From: Bifidobacterium myosotis
GTDB lineage: Bacteria > Actinomycetota > Actinomycetes > Actinomycetales > Bifidobacteriaceae
NCBI RefSeq assembly: GCF_002259745.1
Contig: NZ_MWWW01000002.1
Coordinates: 106 to 64,105, forward strand
Direction: 5' to 3'
DNA length: 64,000 nucleotides
Part shown: one piece after another, positions 1-9,287 of the stretch
Position numbering within the stretch: position 1 is the stretch's first letter
Layout: each line of letters opens with the position of its first letter
Notes under the pieces: model-generated
The model's input: only the letters and a program-made list of their open reading frames with translations
Database searches by the model: none
Told to the model about the DNA's origin: nothing
Made by a program: the position numbers and the translations under genes

Positions 1-487
1 CGAACGTGCCCAAATCATCCCAGCCGAGTACACGGCCGGAGTCCATCACGCGCCGGAAGTTCACCGTGTGTTTGTGACGTTTGGCCACTTTGTCGTACAC
101 GTAGTTGGTCACCAACATGTCGATGGGCTCGTTCGTCTCGCGCTGCGCCCGCAGCGTGGCGAGCACGGTGTCGATGGCCTGCGGGTCCACCCAGTCGTCC
201 GCGTCCACTACCTTGACGTACATGCCGGTTGCGGCCGCCAGGCCGGTGTTCACCGCGCCGCCGTGGCCCTTGTTCTCCTGATGGATTGCGCGCACCACGC
301 CCGGATTGGTGCGTTCGAGCTTCTGCGCGTAGGCGAGCGTGCCATCCTTGGACCCGTCGTCCACGATCAGCACCTCGACGTCCTGGGTGTTCGCTGCGGA
401 AAGTATCGAATTCACGCAGCGGTCGAGATAGGACTCCATATTGTATGCCGGGATCACGAAGGTGAGCGTCTTTGCCGTATTGGCCAT
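1..487 (-). CDS. Family 2 glycosyltransferase, C-terminal part outside window
   Basis: This is the first 162 residues of a leftward gene that runs off the window edge. The start ATG is at 487-485. The N-terminus begins MANTAKTLTFVIPAYNMESY, the nucleotide-sugar binding start of GT-A family 2 enzymes, followed by VEVLIVDDGSKDGT, NKGHGGAVNTGLAAA and the metal-binding DxD-type VVDADDWVD near residue 96. Such enzymes transfer a sugar from a nucleotide donor to a lipid or polysaccharide acceptor at the membrane. The acceptor cannot be read from this fragment. No partner gene is adjacent; a TetR gene lies upstream on the same strand. Confidence 0.9.
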   Translation of the reverse strand, partial: MANTAKTLTFVIPAYNMESYLDRCVNSILSAANTQDVEVLIVDDGSKDGTLAYAQKLERTNPGVVRAIHQENKGHGGAVNTGLAAATGMYVKVVDADDWVDPQAIDTVLATLRAQRETNEPIDMLVTNYVYDKVAKRHKHTVNFRRVMDSGRVLGWDDLGTF

Positions 488-757
488 AGCAGTATGTCGT
501 CCTCACATAATTCATCGTTGTGCGTTGTACTGTTCACACCGTAGCACTTGGGTGCCCGGCGCGGCAGGGCGTTACGCAAGTTGGCGCTCTGAATGCACGT
601 TCTGCATCCCCTGAATCTTCCCCGAGTTCGGCTTGGAATGGACTTGGGAATGCACCTGTGGGTGGAGCGGGCTGCCGGGCGGCTGTTGTTGTTGTTGGAC
701 GGCAGCCCTCGGCCGACTGCTTCCTGCTGACTGCTTTTGGCGGGCCGGCTTTAGTCC

Positions 758-1615
758 CTACGCGCCGGCCCGCGCGTCGTTTTCCTCGCCGTCCGTCTGG
801 TGCGGGGCGAAGGTCTCGTCGGATACGTCCGGTTCGCCCGGGCCCTCAGGTATGACGTCTGACTCGCCTTGTCCGGCGGGCTCGGACCCGTCCGGCTCGT
901 CCGGTTCGCCGCACTTCGCGTCGGCCGGGCGTGACGATTCCTCCGGCGACGCCGCGTCATCCCTATGCCGACGTTCCGCCTCCTTCCGGGCCTTCGCGCC
1001 CTCGAACAGCAGCTGCGGCTTGGAATTGAGCCGGCTTAGGCCATGCCACGCCAGATCCACGATGTACGCCGCGAGCTGCTCCTTGCTCACCTTCGGGCGG
1101 TCCGCCCAGTACTGGCCGGTGAATACGGTCATGCCCACCAGCATCTGCGCGTAGTACGGCACGCCCCTGACGGACAGCTTCTGCCGCTTGAAGGTATCGG
1201 AGAGGATGTCCTCGACCCTCAGCGAGATATCGCCCAGCAACGAGTTGAACGATCCGGATGGGTCGGTGCTGGGGGAGTCGCGCACCAGTACCTGGAAACC
1301 TTCCGCGTTTTCTTCGATGTAGGTGAGCAGCGCCAGCGCGGTTCGCTCCACGATGCGGCGCGGATGGATATCCGGATTATCCAGCGCCTCGGTGAGCGTG
1401 GTGGTCAGCGCGCGCATCTCCCGGTCCACGATCACTGCGTAAAGACCCTCCTTGCCGCCGAAATGTTCATAGACGATCGGCTTGGATACCTTGGCGTGCG
1501 CGGCGATTTCCTCGACGCTCACCGCCTCGAACCCTTTGGCCGCGAACAGTGAACGCCCCACCTCGATGAGCTGCTCGCGCCGCTGCAGCGATGTCATACG
1601 TGAAGAATGTGCCAT
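758..1615 (-). CDS. TetR family transcriptional regulator with long charged C-terminal tail
   Basis: A 285-residue protein. Residues 10-60 form a TetR helix-turn-helix (FAAKGFEAVSVEEIAAHAKV, then SKPIVYEHFGGKEGLYAVI). The middle carries the helical ligand/dimer domain. The last 60 or so residues are Pro/Asp/Glu/Ser-rich and probably disordered; that tail is longer than in typical 190-220 residue family members. On the minus strand TAAGCT lies 7 bases before the ATG, so the transcript looks leaderless. It is divergent from ftsY across 114 bp, but a role in controlling ftsY is not supported. The ligand is unknown. Confidence 0.88.
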   Translation of the reverse strand: MAHSSRMTSLQRREQLIEVGRSLFAAKGFEAVSVEEIAAHAKVSKPIVYEHFGGKEGLYAVIVDREMRALTTTLTEALDNPDIHPRRIVERTALALLTYIEENAEGFQVLVRDSPSTDPSGSFNSLLGDISLRVEDILSDTFKRQKLSVRGVPYYAQMLVGMTVFTGQYWADRPKVSKEQLAAYIVDLAWHGLSRLNSKPQLLFEGAKARKEAERRHRDDAASPEESSRPADAKCGEPDEPDGSEPAGQGESDVIPEGPGEPDVSDETFAPHQTDGEENDARAGA

Positions 1616-1729
1616 AGCGTTCAGCTTAGCCCGCGGGTGGAATCGGCCTCCATTGGGCGTATTCGCGCGGCGGTCGGTTCCGGGGTCTGGCCGGTGCCCT
1701 GATTCCGGGCGCGGGATAGACTTTGGCTT

Positions 1730-3220
1730 ATGGATATGAATACCGTATTGGCCGTTATCGGCGTGATTGTGGTGGCGGTCATCCTGATCGCTGTGAGTGT
1801 GTGGTGGTCCAAGTCCCGCAGGCGCGATCTGGACCGCGCGGTGGGCCAGACCGCCCCGGATGACAAGCGGACCCGCGATGCCAAGGCCGCGGCGGATGCC
1901 CGACTGGCTGCGGAAGCTGAGGCGGAAGTCGAGGCAGCGAAGGCTGAGAAGGCCCGGTCCGAGGAGGCGGTCTCCGGCGCTGGTGATGGCACCGAGAGTG
2001 GGCCTTCGATGTCGGAACCGGTTTCAGCGAAGGACGAAAGCGCCGCCGCCCCTGCCGCGGCGTCCACCGAATCCCGGGCTGAGTCTCAGTCCGAATCCCA
2101 AGCCGGAGCCGAGACCGTTGCAAGCGGTGCAACGCCGTCACCGAAGGTCGAATCGCAGACCTCCGATTCCCTTATCGCCGACACGGAACCGAAGCTGGCT
2201 TCCGAGTCGAAGCCTGAACCCGCTTCCGAGCCCGCCGCCCCGGAAGCCCCTGAGACCCCGGCGGCCCCCGCGCAGCCCAAATCCGAAACCCCGGAATCCA
2301 TCGGATCGCGACTGACCCGCCTCAAGGCCAAGCTCGCCAAGTCCGACAATCCGTTCGGCAAAGTCCTGTTCAACATTCTGACCAAGGACAACCTCTCCGA
2401 GGCGGACTGGGAGGATGTCGAGGACACCCTGCTGCTCGCCGACGTCGGTGCCGAGGCATCTGGCCAGCTGGTTGACGAGCTGCGTACGGACGCCCGCGTC
2501 AACGACCGGTCCAATCCCGCCGAGGTGCGTGCCGCGCTCAAGGAGAAACTGCTCGATCTGGTGGGCCGCGACACCGATCGTCGCCTCAACGCCGAAAAGC
2601 CGGGTGCGAACAAGCCGGGCGTCATCATCATGGTGGGCGTCAACGGCACCGGCAAGACCACGACCGCCGGCAAACTGGCCCGTCTCTTCGTAGCCGAGGG
2701 CAAGCAGGTGGTCATGGGCGCGGCCGACACCTTCCGCGCCGCCGCGGCGGACCAGCTCGAGACGTGGGGCGCCCGCGTGAACGTGCCGGTGGTGCGTTCC
2801 GACAAGGACGGCGCCGACCCGGCCTCGGTGGCCTTCGAGGCCTCCGCCAAAGCCAAGGAGACGAACGCCGACGTGCTCATCATCGACACCGCCGGCCGAC
2901 TCCAGAACAAGGCCAACCTCATGGACGAGCTGGGCAAGATTCGCCGCGTCACCGAGAAGAACCTGCCGGTGGACGAGGTGCTGCTCGTGTTGGACGCCAC
3001 CACCGGCCAAAACGGCATGATCCAGGCCAAGGTGTTCGCCGAGGCCATCGGCATCACCGGCGTGGTGCTTTCCAAGCTGGACGGCTCGGCCAAGGGCGGC
3101 ATCGTCATCTCCGTGCAGAAGGAGCTCGGCGTGCCGGTCAAGCTCGTCGGTCTCGGCGAAGGCCCGGACGATCTGGCGCCCTTCGATCCGGAAGGCTTCG
3201 TGGACGGCATTCTGGCGTAG
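1730..3220 (+). CDS. ftsY: Signal recognition particle receptor FtsY
   Basis: GTPase receptor that docks ribosome-SRP complexes at the membrane for co-translational insertion. It has 496 residues: a membrane segment at about 5-24 (VLAVIGVIVVAVILIAVSVW), an acidic Ala/Glu/Pro-rich A domain to about 185, then the N and G domains. GTPase motifs are visible: P-loop GVNGTGKTTTAGKL near 303, ADTFRAAAADQL, DTAGRLQNKANLMDEL and SKLDGSAKGG. A transmembrane anchor plus long acidic region is the usual actinobacterial form. TAGACT at 1717-1722 is 7 bases from the ATG with no Shine-Dalgarno, so translation is probably leaderless. Confidence 0.97.
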   Translation: MDMNTVLAVIGVIVVAVILIAVSVWWSKSRRRDLDRAVGQTAPDDKRTRDAKAAADARLAAEAEAEVEAAKAEKARSEEAVSGAGDGTESGPSMSEPVSAKDESAAAPAAASTESRAESQSESQAGAETVASGATPSPKVESQTSDSLIADTEPKLASESKPEPASEPAAPEAPETPAAPAQPKSETPESIGSRLTRLKAKLAKSDNPFGKVLFNILTKDNLSEADWEDVEDTLLLADVGAEASGQLVDELRTDARVNDRSNPAEVRAALKEKLLDLVGRDTDRRLNAEKPGANKPGVIIMVGVNGTGKTTTAGKLARLFVAEGKQVVMGAADTFRAAAADQLETWGARVNVPVVRSDKDGADPASVAFEASAKAKETNADVLIIDTAGRLQNKANLMDELGKIRRVTEKNLPVDEVLLVLDATTGQNGMIQAKVFAEAIGITGVVLSKLDGSAKGGIVISVQKELGVPVKLVGLGEGPDDLAPFDPEGFVDGILA

Positions 3221-3318
3221 CCCGCGTGACTCGTCGTCGGCCGTGGATGCCTCGTGGCTGCCTCGCGTCGGCCCGCGTCCACGTTGTGAGCGGCGAAACG
3301 CCCCAACCGCCGCCAACC

Positions 3319-3356
3319 AAGGCCCCGAATCATGATGGAAACATGGTTCGGGGCCT
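3319..3356 (+). terminator. Intrinsic terminator after ftsY
   Basis: An 11-bp perfect stem, AAGGCCCCGAA pairing with TTCGGGGCCTT around a 16-base loop, about 100 bases downstream of the ftsY stop codon. The downstream T tract is weak. Confidence 0.7.
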
Positions 3357-3421
3357 TCCCGTATCCGTTGGAATCCCGCCGGAATCCGCCAACGAAACCC
3401 TTGCGATAAGCCCGGCCGTGC

Positions 3422-3452
3422 TTAACAATCGCGTAACTTGCCGTAACGAAAC
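3422..3452 (+). promoter_or_regulatory. Candidate nitrogen-control site upstream of amtB
   Basis: Within the 353-bp gap before amtB, bases 3422-3452 hold TTAAC, GTAAC, GTAAC and GAAAC half-sites. These resemble the GTNAC/GAAAC elements read by actinobacterial GlnR, but the spacings do not match the Streptomyces consensus exactly. The assignment rests on the amtB-glnB context and is weak. Confidence 0.3.
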
Positions 3453-3573
3453 CAAAATGATGCGGGCTTTAACTGACGAACTGTTAGCCCCGAACGGGGA
3501 CTGCAAAGTGAGTACAAAGACGCCGGCCGTGTAGCGGTTCAGGCGCCGTGAGCTGAAAGAGAGGGAGGTAGAC

Positions 3574-5209
<1,636 letters not shown>

Positions 5210-5268
5210 TAAGGCGTCCGTTCCTCCTGTGGTATTTCGCTCGGGGTTCGGATTATCGAATAAGACAG

Positions 5269-5307
5269 GTCCCCGCACGCTGCGCCAGTCGCCGTGCGGG
5301 GACTTTT
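5269..5307 (+). terminator. Terminator of the amtB-glnB operon
   Basis: Perfect 11-bp GC-rich stem GTCCCCGCACG pairing with CGTGCGGGGAC, followed by TTTT. It lies 60 bases after the glnB stop. Confidence 0.85.
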
Positions 5308-5375
5308 CGTATCGCTTCGCGTCCATTCTGGCGCAACGGCGCGGGTATTTCGGGGTATTTCAGATATTGAAGTGC

Positions 5376-5582
5376 GTATCTCCGTTGCAAGGGGTACTTT
5401 GAGGGCTTTGCGGACAGCTATCTGCTTTGCAAGGGGTACCTGGCCAAGTAGACCAGCGCGAAAAATGGCGTGACGGCGCCACGCCAAGGGCAGACATACT
5501 CGGGTTATGCGGTCTGAAGTACCCCTTACAACGCAGATAGCTGTCCGCAAAGGCTCCGATGTACCCCTTGCAAAGCAGATAG
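5376..5582. repeat. Convergent four-copy repeat array (type 1)
   Basis: Four copies of a 22-bp motif with core TTGCAAGGGGTAC. Two copies (5376-5397, 5418-5439) read rightward and two (5519-5540, 5561-5582) read leftward. Spacing inside each pair is exactly 42 bp, and the 20-bp spacers are themselves related (TTTGCGGACAG). The two 64-bp arms form a large imperfect inverted repeat around 79 bp. A second array of the same family lies at 31,530-31,740. It sits between the amtB-glnB terminator and glnD. Function is unknown. Confidence 0.85.
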
Positions 5583-5640
5583 AGCGCTAAGCCATGAGCG
5601 ACGACGCAATCCCAAGCGAAAGATGAGGCAAGGATAGGCA

Positions 5641-7467
5641 ATGGCATCGGCAGTAGATGGGTTGAAACAGCGATTTATGGACATGAGCCGGCCGGATGAC
5701 GACGGCGTCTACCGGAACGGCCCGGCCAAGCGTCAGGCGCGCACCGAGTTGGCGATGCGGTGCCTCACGGAACTATGGGATGAGGCCTGCAAGTCCACGT
5801 CCTTCGCCGTGCCGAGCACTGGTATCGGTTTCGCGGCGGTGGGCTCCCTGGCCCGAGGGCAGATCGGTCCCAGCTCTGATCTCGACTTGGTGATTATCTA
5901 TGAGCCCCACGCGCTGAACGACCAGCAGCTCAACGAACTGGCCAACAAGCTGTGGTATCCGATATGGGACAGCGGCCTGGACTTGGACCATTCCATCCGT
6001 ACGCGCGCCCAATGCGAGGAAGTCACCGACCACGACCTGCCCGCCGCGATGGGATGGCTCGACGTCAAGCCCATCGCCGGCGACACCGAACTCATCACGG
6101 CCACGGCCCTTTCCATCCTCGAGCGATGGCGCAAGGCCGCGCGCAAGCGCCTGCCCGAGCTATTGAATTCCGCGAAGGCGAGGCTGGATGAATTCGCCCG
6201 CATGCAGTACGTCAATCAGCCCAACATCAAGGAGGCGCGCGGCGGTCTGCGCGACTCGGTGCTGATTTCGGCGCTCGCCGCATCGTGGCTGGCCGACCGT
6301 CCGCACGGCATTTACGATGAGGCCGTGGAGCGCCTGCTGGACGTGCGCGACTGCATCCATCTCGTGGCCGGCAAGGACACCAACATGCTGCTCACGCCCT
6401 ATCAGGCCAAGGTGGCCGCCATGCTGGGCCTTGCCGATCCGACGTGGCCGGAGGCGGAGCGCGCCGCTTACTCCATCGACGACCTGCAGACATTACTCGC
6501 CCGCATCGGCCGCCGCATCTCCTTCTCGCTCGACTCCACCGCCTCCCGCGCCGAGCATTCACTGACGCATGAGAAGCCCCGCTTCGCCTTCTTCCAGATG
6601 TTCTCCCAGCGCGCCGGCGGCAAGCGCGAGGCGCCGCAATTCGACCTCGTCGCCCCAGGCGTGGCCAAACACGAAGGCGAGCTGGTATTGGCCCCCGGCG
6701 TGAACCCGGCTGCGGATGCCAAACTGGCGCTGCGTATGGCCGTGGCGTCCGGGGAGTTCGGACTGCCGATCAATCCGTCCACGCTGATGAATCTCAAGCA
6801 TTGCCCGATCCGGGACAGCGAGTGGGACGAGGAATCCCGCGGACTGTTCGTGCGCCTTCTGGCGTGCGGGCCGGAGCTGATGAACGTCTGGGAAAGCATT
6901 GATTTCGTGGACATTCCGGGACGTTGGATGCCTGAATGGCTCGGCATCCGCAACCGTCCGTCCGCATCGGCCGCGCATCGGTACACCATCGACCGGCATA
7001 TGGTGGAGGTCACGTCACGCCTCGGCAGAGAGACGCCGTCCGGTGGCCGGTATGACGATGACCACTACACCGCGCTCCTGCTCGCCGGTATCACCCATGA
7101 CATCGGCAAACGCGCGTTCGTGCGCGATCACGCCGCAGAAGGCGCACGCCATGTACCGGTTATTCTGAAGCGCATGGGCTTCGCGCCGGACATCGTGGAA
7201 TGGGCCACAACGCTGGTGCGTGAGCATCTGACGCTTTCCGAGTTCGCCACCGGTCGCGACCCGAACGACCCGGCAGTGGCGGCCGAACTGGCGGAACGGC
7301 TGCATCACGACAAGGTGCTGCTGGACATGCTGTTCGACCTGACCCGCGCGGACGGTTCCTCGCTCGGGGCAACCGCCGGCGAGACTATCACCAAGCAATA
7401 TGGCTGGTCCAAATGGCGTGAACAGCTGGTCCGCGCCATGTATGCCGCCGTACGCGCCGCGATGTGA
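5641..7467 (+). CDS. glnD: PII uridylyl/adenylyltransferase-type protein GlnD, short form
   Basis: Nucleotidyltransferase expected to modify the T-loop tyrosine of PII. It has 608 residues. The NT domain motif AVGSLARGQIGPSSDLDLVI lies at about 61-80; the middle GlnD helical domain contains IKEARGGLRDSVLI; the HD phosphohydrolase domain has HRYTIDRHMVE near 441 and THDIGKRAF near 483. Proteobacterial GlnD is about 890 residues with two C-terminal ACT domains; here the protein ends soon after the HD domain. Direct glutamine sensing through ACT domains is therefore absent. AAGGAT lies 8-10 bases before the ATG. Confidence 0.93.
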   Translation: MASAVDGLKQRFMDMSRPDDDGVYRNGPAKRQARTELAMRCLTELWDEACKSTSFAVPSTGIGFAAVGSLARGQIGPSSDLDLVIIYEPHALNDQQLNELANKLWYPIWDSGLDLDHSIRTRAQCEEVTDHDLPAAMGWLDVKPIAGDTELITATALSILERWRKAARKRLPELLNSAKARLDEFARMQYVNQPNIKEARGGLRDSVLISALAASWLADRPHGIYDEAVERLLDVRDCIHLVAGKDTNMLLTPYQAKVAAMLGLADPTWPEAERAAYSIDDLQTLLARIGRRISFSLDSTASRAEHSLTHEKPRFAFFQMFSQRAGGKREAPQFDLVAPGVAKHEGELVLAPGVNPAADAKLALRMAVASGEFGLPINPSTLMNLKHCPIRDSEWDEESRGLFVRLLACGPELMNVWESIDFVDIPGRWMPEWLGIRNRPSASAAHRYTIDRHMVEVTSRLGRETPSGGRYDDDHYTALLLAGITHDIGKRAFVRDHAAEGARHVPVILKRMGFAPDIVEWATTLVREHLTLSEFATGRDPNDPAVAAELAERLHHDKVLLDMLFDLTRADGSSLGATAGETITKQYGWSKWREQLVRAMYAAVRAAM

Positions 7468-7505
7468 GACGCCGGCGTCGCGATATGACATTTCGGTGTT
7501 GCGAT

Positions 7506-7533
7506 GTGTCGCATGCGATGGCGTATGCGACAC
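7506..7533. terminator. Hairpin between convergent glnD and MATE genes
   Basis: A 9-bp stem GTGTCGCAT pairing with ATGCGACAC in the 91-bp gap between two genes that end toward each other. It could act as a bidirectional terminator; there is no clear T tract. Confidence 0.4.
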
Positions 7534-7558
7534 TTTCGCGCTGCGTCGGCGACCCAGT

Positions 7559-8950
7559 TCACCTCATCCAACGGTCACCGCGCACGCGCAGCCCGTTGCA
7601 CAGGCCGCGACCGCCCATCAGCACGATGTTGAATGCAGCCCACAGCGTCACCGTGCGCAGCAGATCGTTGCCCAGATGCGGCGTTACGGCATCGGCCAGC
7701 AGCAGCATGAGCGCGATGTACACCACTGCTGTCGCCGTGCAGGTGACGGCGAGATACCGGTAGTCGCGTGAGCCTATGAGGATGCCGTCGATCGCCATCA
7801 TCCAGCCCTGAAGCGGGAAGAAAACGCCCATCGTCACCATACCGGCCGCGATCAGCAGCTGAATATGCGGCGTGGGGGAGAAGAAATGCCCGGCGAACAG
7901 CCCGATCACGGCGAATGCCAGACCGATGACTGCGCCGATGGCAAGGCCTGCGCGTCCGGTGCCGCGCGTCAGTCGTTTCGCCTCGGCGATGTTGCCGGCA
8001 CCCAACGCCGTGGCCACCAGGGTCTGGCCGGCGATGCCCACCGAATCGAGCATGTTCATCGCGAAGTTCCATGAGGAGTTCACGGCTTGGAATCCCGCCA
8101 GCACCGCAGTGCCCATGCGGGCGGCGCTGGCGACCGTCACCACCATCGCTGCGCGGATCGCCAAGGTGCGGATGAACAACGGCAAACCATCGCCGCCGGC
8201 GGCCGCGATTCCTTCAAGTCTGGGCCGCAGGCTCGCCCCATCTGCCCGGGCCCACAGAATGGCCGGTATCACCAGAAACAGTCCCATATACCATTGCGCG
8301 ATCATCGTGGCCGCGCCGGACCCCGCGATGCCCCAGCCGAACACGATGACGAACAGCACCTCGAGCACCGTGTTGAGCACGGCGCCGCTTACGGCGGCGA
8401 TTAGCGTGATGCGAACCTTCTGCAGCCCGCGGAAGATGCCGTTGGCCGCATAGACCAGCAGCATGCCGGGTGCGCCCAGCACAATTGCGCGCGTGTAGGT
8501 CACGGCCTGATCCAGTACGGCGCCCTGGCCTCCGAGCGCCCGGCACAAGGGCTCGGCGGCTGCAAATAGTCCGATGCTCAGCGCCACGCCGATGCCTAGC
8601 GCGAGCCAGAGTCCGTCGATGCCGGCCTGCAGCCCCTCCCGTCGGCGACCGGCGCCCAGCAGATGCGCCACCTGCGCGGTGGTCGAATAGGCGAGGAAGA
8701 TGCACAATCCGACGGCGGTGAGGATGATCGTCGACCCGATGGACAGGCCGGCCAACGCCGCATCTCCGATATGCCCCACAATCGCCGTATCGATGAGAAT
8801 GAACGTAGGCTCGGCGATAAGCTGCCCGAATGTGGGCAGGGCCAACGCCAGAATCCGCCGGTTGATCGAGTCGCTGCCGGTACTGTCGCGGCCGTCGGCA
8901 CCTCGCCTGCCGCCGTCCTGCTCCGGTGCGACGGCCGGATTCCGCTGCAT
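7559..8950 (-). CDS. MATE family multidrug/toxin efflux protein (DinF-like)
   Basis: Cation-coupled exporter with about 12 membrane segments and 463 residues from the chosen ATG at 8950-8948. The first helix carries the MATE signature around LALALPTFGQLIAEPTFILI and DTAIVGHIGDAALAGLS. The second half repeats the fold. Translation could in principle begin further upstream, since the frame stays open to a GTG at 9307, but that extension would cross the DnaA-box region and is not MATE-like, so the shorter start is preferred. The substrate is not predictable. It is convergent with glnD and divergent from dnaB. Confidence 0.9.
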   Translation of the reverse strand: MQRNPAVAPEQDGGRRGADGRDSTGSDSINRRILALALPTFGQLIAEPTFILIDTAIVGHIGDAALAGLSIGSTIILTAVGLCIFLAYSTTAQVAHLLGAGRRREGLQAGIDGLWLALGIGVALSIGLFAAAEPLCRALGGQGAVLDQAVTYTRAIVLGAPGMLLVYAANGIFRGLQKVRITLIAAVSGAVLNTVLEVLFVIVFGWGIAGSGAATMIAQWYMGLFLVIPAILWARADGASLRPRLEGIAAAGGDGLPLFIRTLAIRAAMVVTVASAARMGTAVLAGFQAVNSSWNFAMNMLDSVGIAGQTLVATALGAGNIAEAKRLTRGTGRAGLAIGAVIGLAFAVIGLFAGHFFSPTPHIQLLIAAGMVTMGVFFPLQGWMMAIDGILIGSRDYRYLAVTCTATAVVYIALMLLLADAVTPHLGNDLLRTVTLWAAFNIVLMGGRGLCNGLRVRGDRWMR

Positions 8951-8997
8951 ATCATGATTGACTACGTTGCGCAACCGGCCTCCAGTCGTCCGAAATG

Positions 8998-9101
8998 TTA
9001 TCCCCAAACTATCCACCAACTTATCCCCATTATGTGGATAAGTTGGTGGATTATCCCCATAGTTATCCCCTAAATGTGGATAACTTATTTTTCTATCCAC
9101 A
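8998..9101. promoter_or_regulatory. Cluster of DnaA boxes with a 16-bp-arm palindrome
   Basis: Within 104 bp there are two perfect DnaA boxes read on the minus strand (TGTGGATAA at 9033-9041 and 9075-9083). There are also a CTATCCACA at 9093-9101, three TTATCCCCA (8998, 9021, 9051), TTATCCCCT at 9063 and CTATCCACC at 9009. Bases 9011-9026 and 9036-9051 are perfect 16-bp inverted arms that include box sequences. The block is AT-richer than its surroundings and sits between the MATE gene and dnaB. Confidence 0.75.
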
Positions 9102-9240
9102 TTCCCCTCCTCTGCGTGTCGCGCACCCCTCCACAGGGTGAATCCACGGTAAACAAATCGTCGGAAAGCGTACTCGGAGACATGTCTGTGCATGCGCAGG
9201 TGCATCCCGATGTGCATAACCATAACGGCGAATGCCAACC

Positions 9241-9258
9241 CCGGTAAATTTTTACCGG
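9241..9258. promoter_or_regulatory. Palindromic operator over the dnaB -35 box
   Basis: CCGGTAAATTTTTACCGG is a palindrome with 8-bp arms. Its TTTACC (9251-9256) stands 18 bp from TATACT at 9275-9280, which is 7 bases before the dnaB ATG. The rmuC promoter at 44,791-44,831 has the same layout. The regulator is unknown. Confidence 0.6.
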
Positions 9259-9287
9259 CGCTCGGGCGGCCTTCTATACTTGGGGCT

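Noticed and set aside
8998..9101. Chromosomal origin oriC
   Set aside because: DnaA boxes are dense, but dnaA, dnaN, rpmH and other origin neighbours are absent from the window; kept as a DnaA-binding region only.
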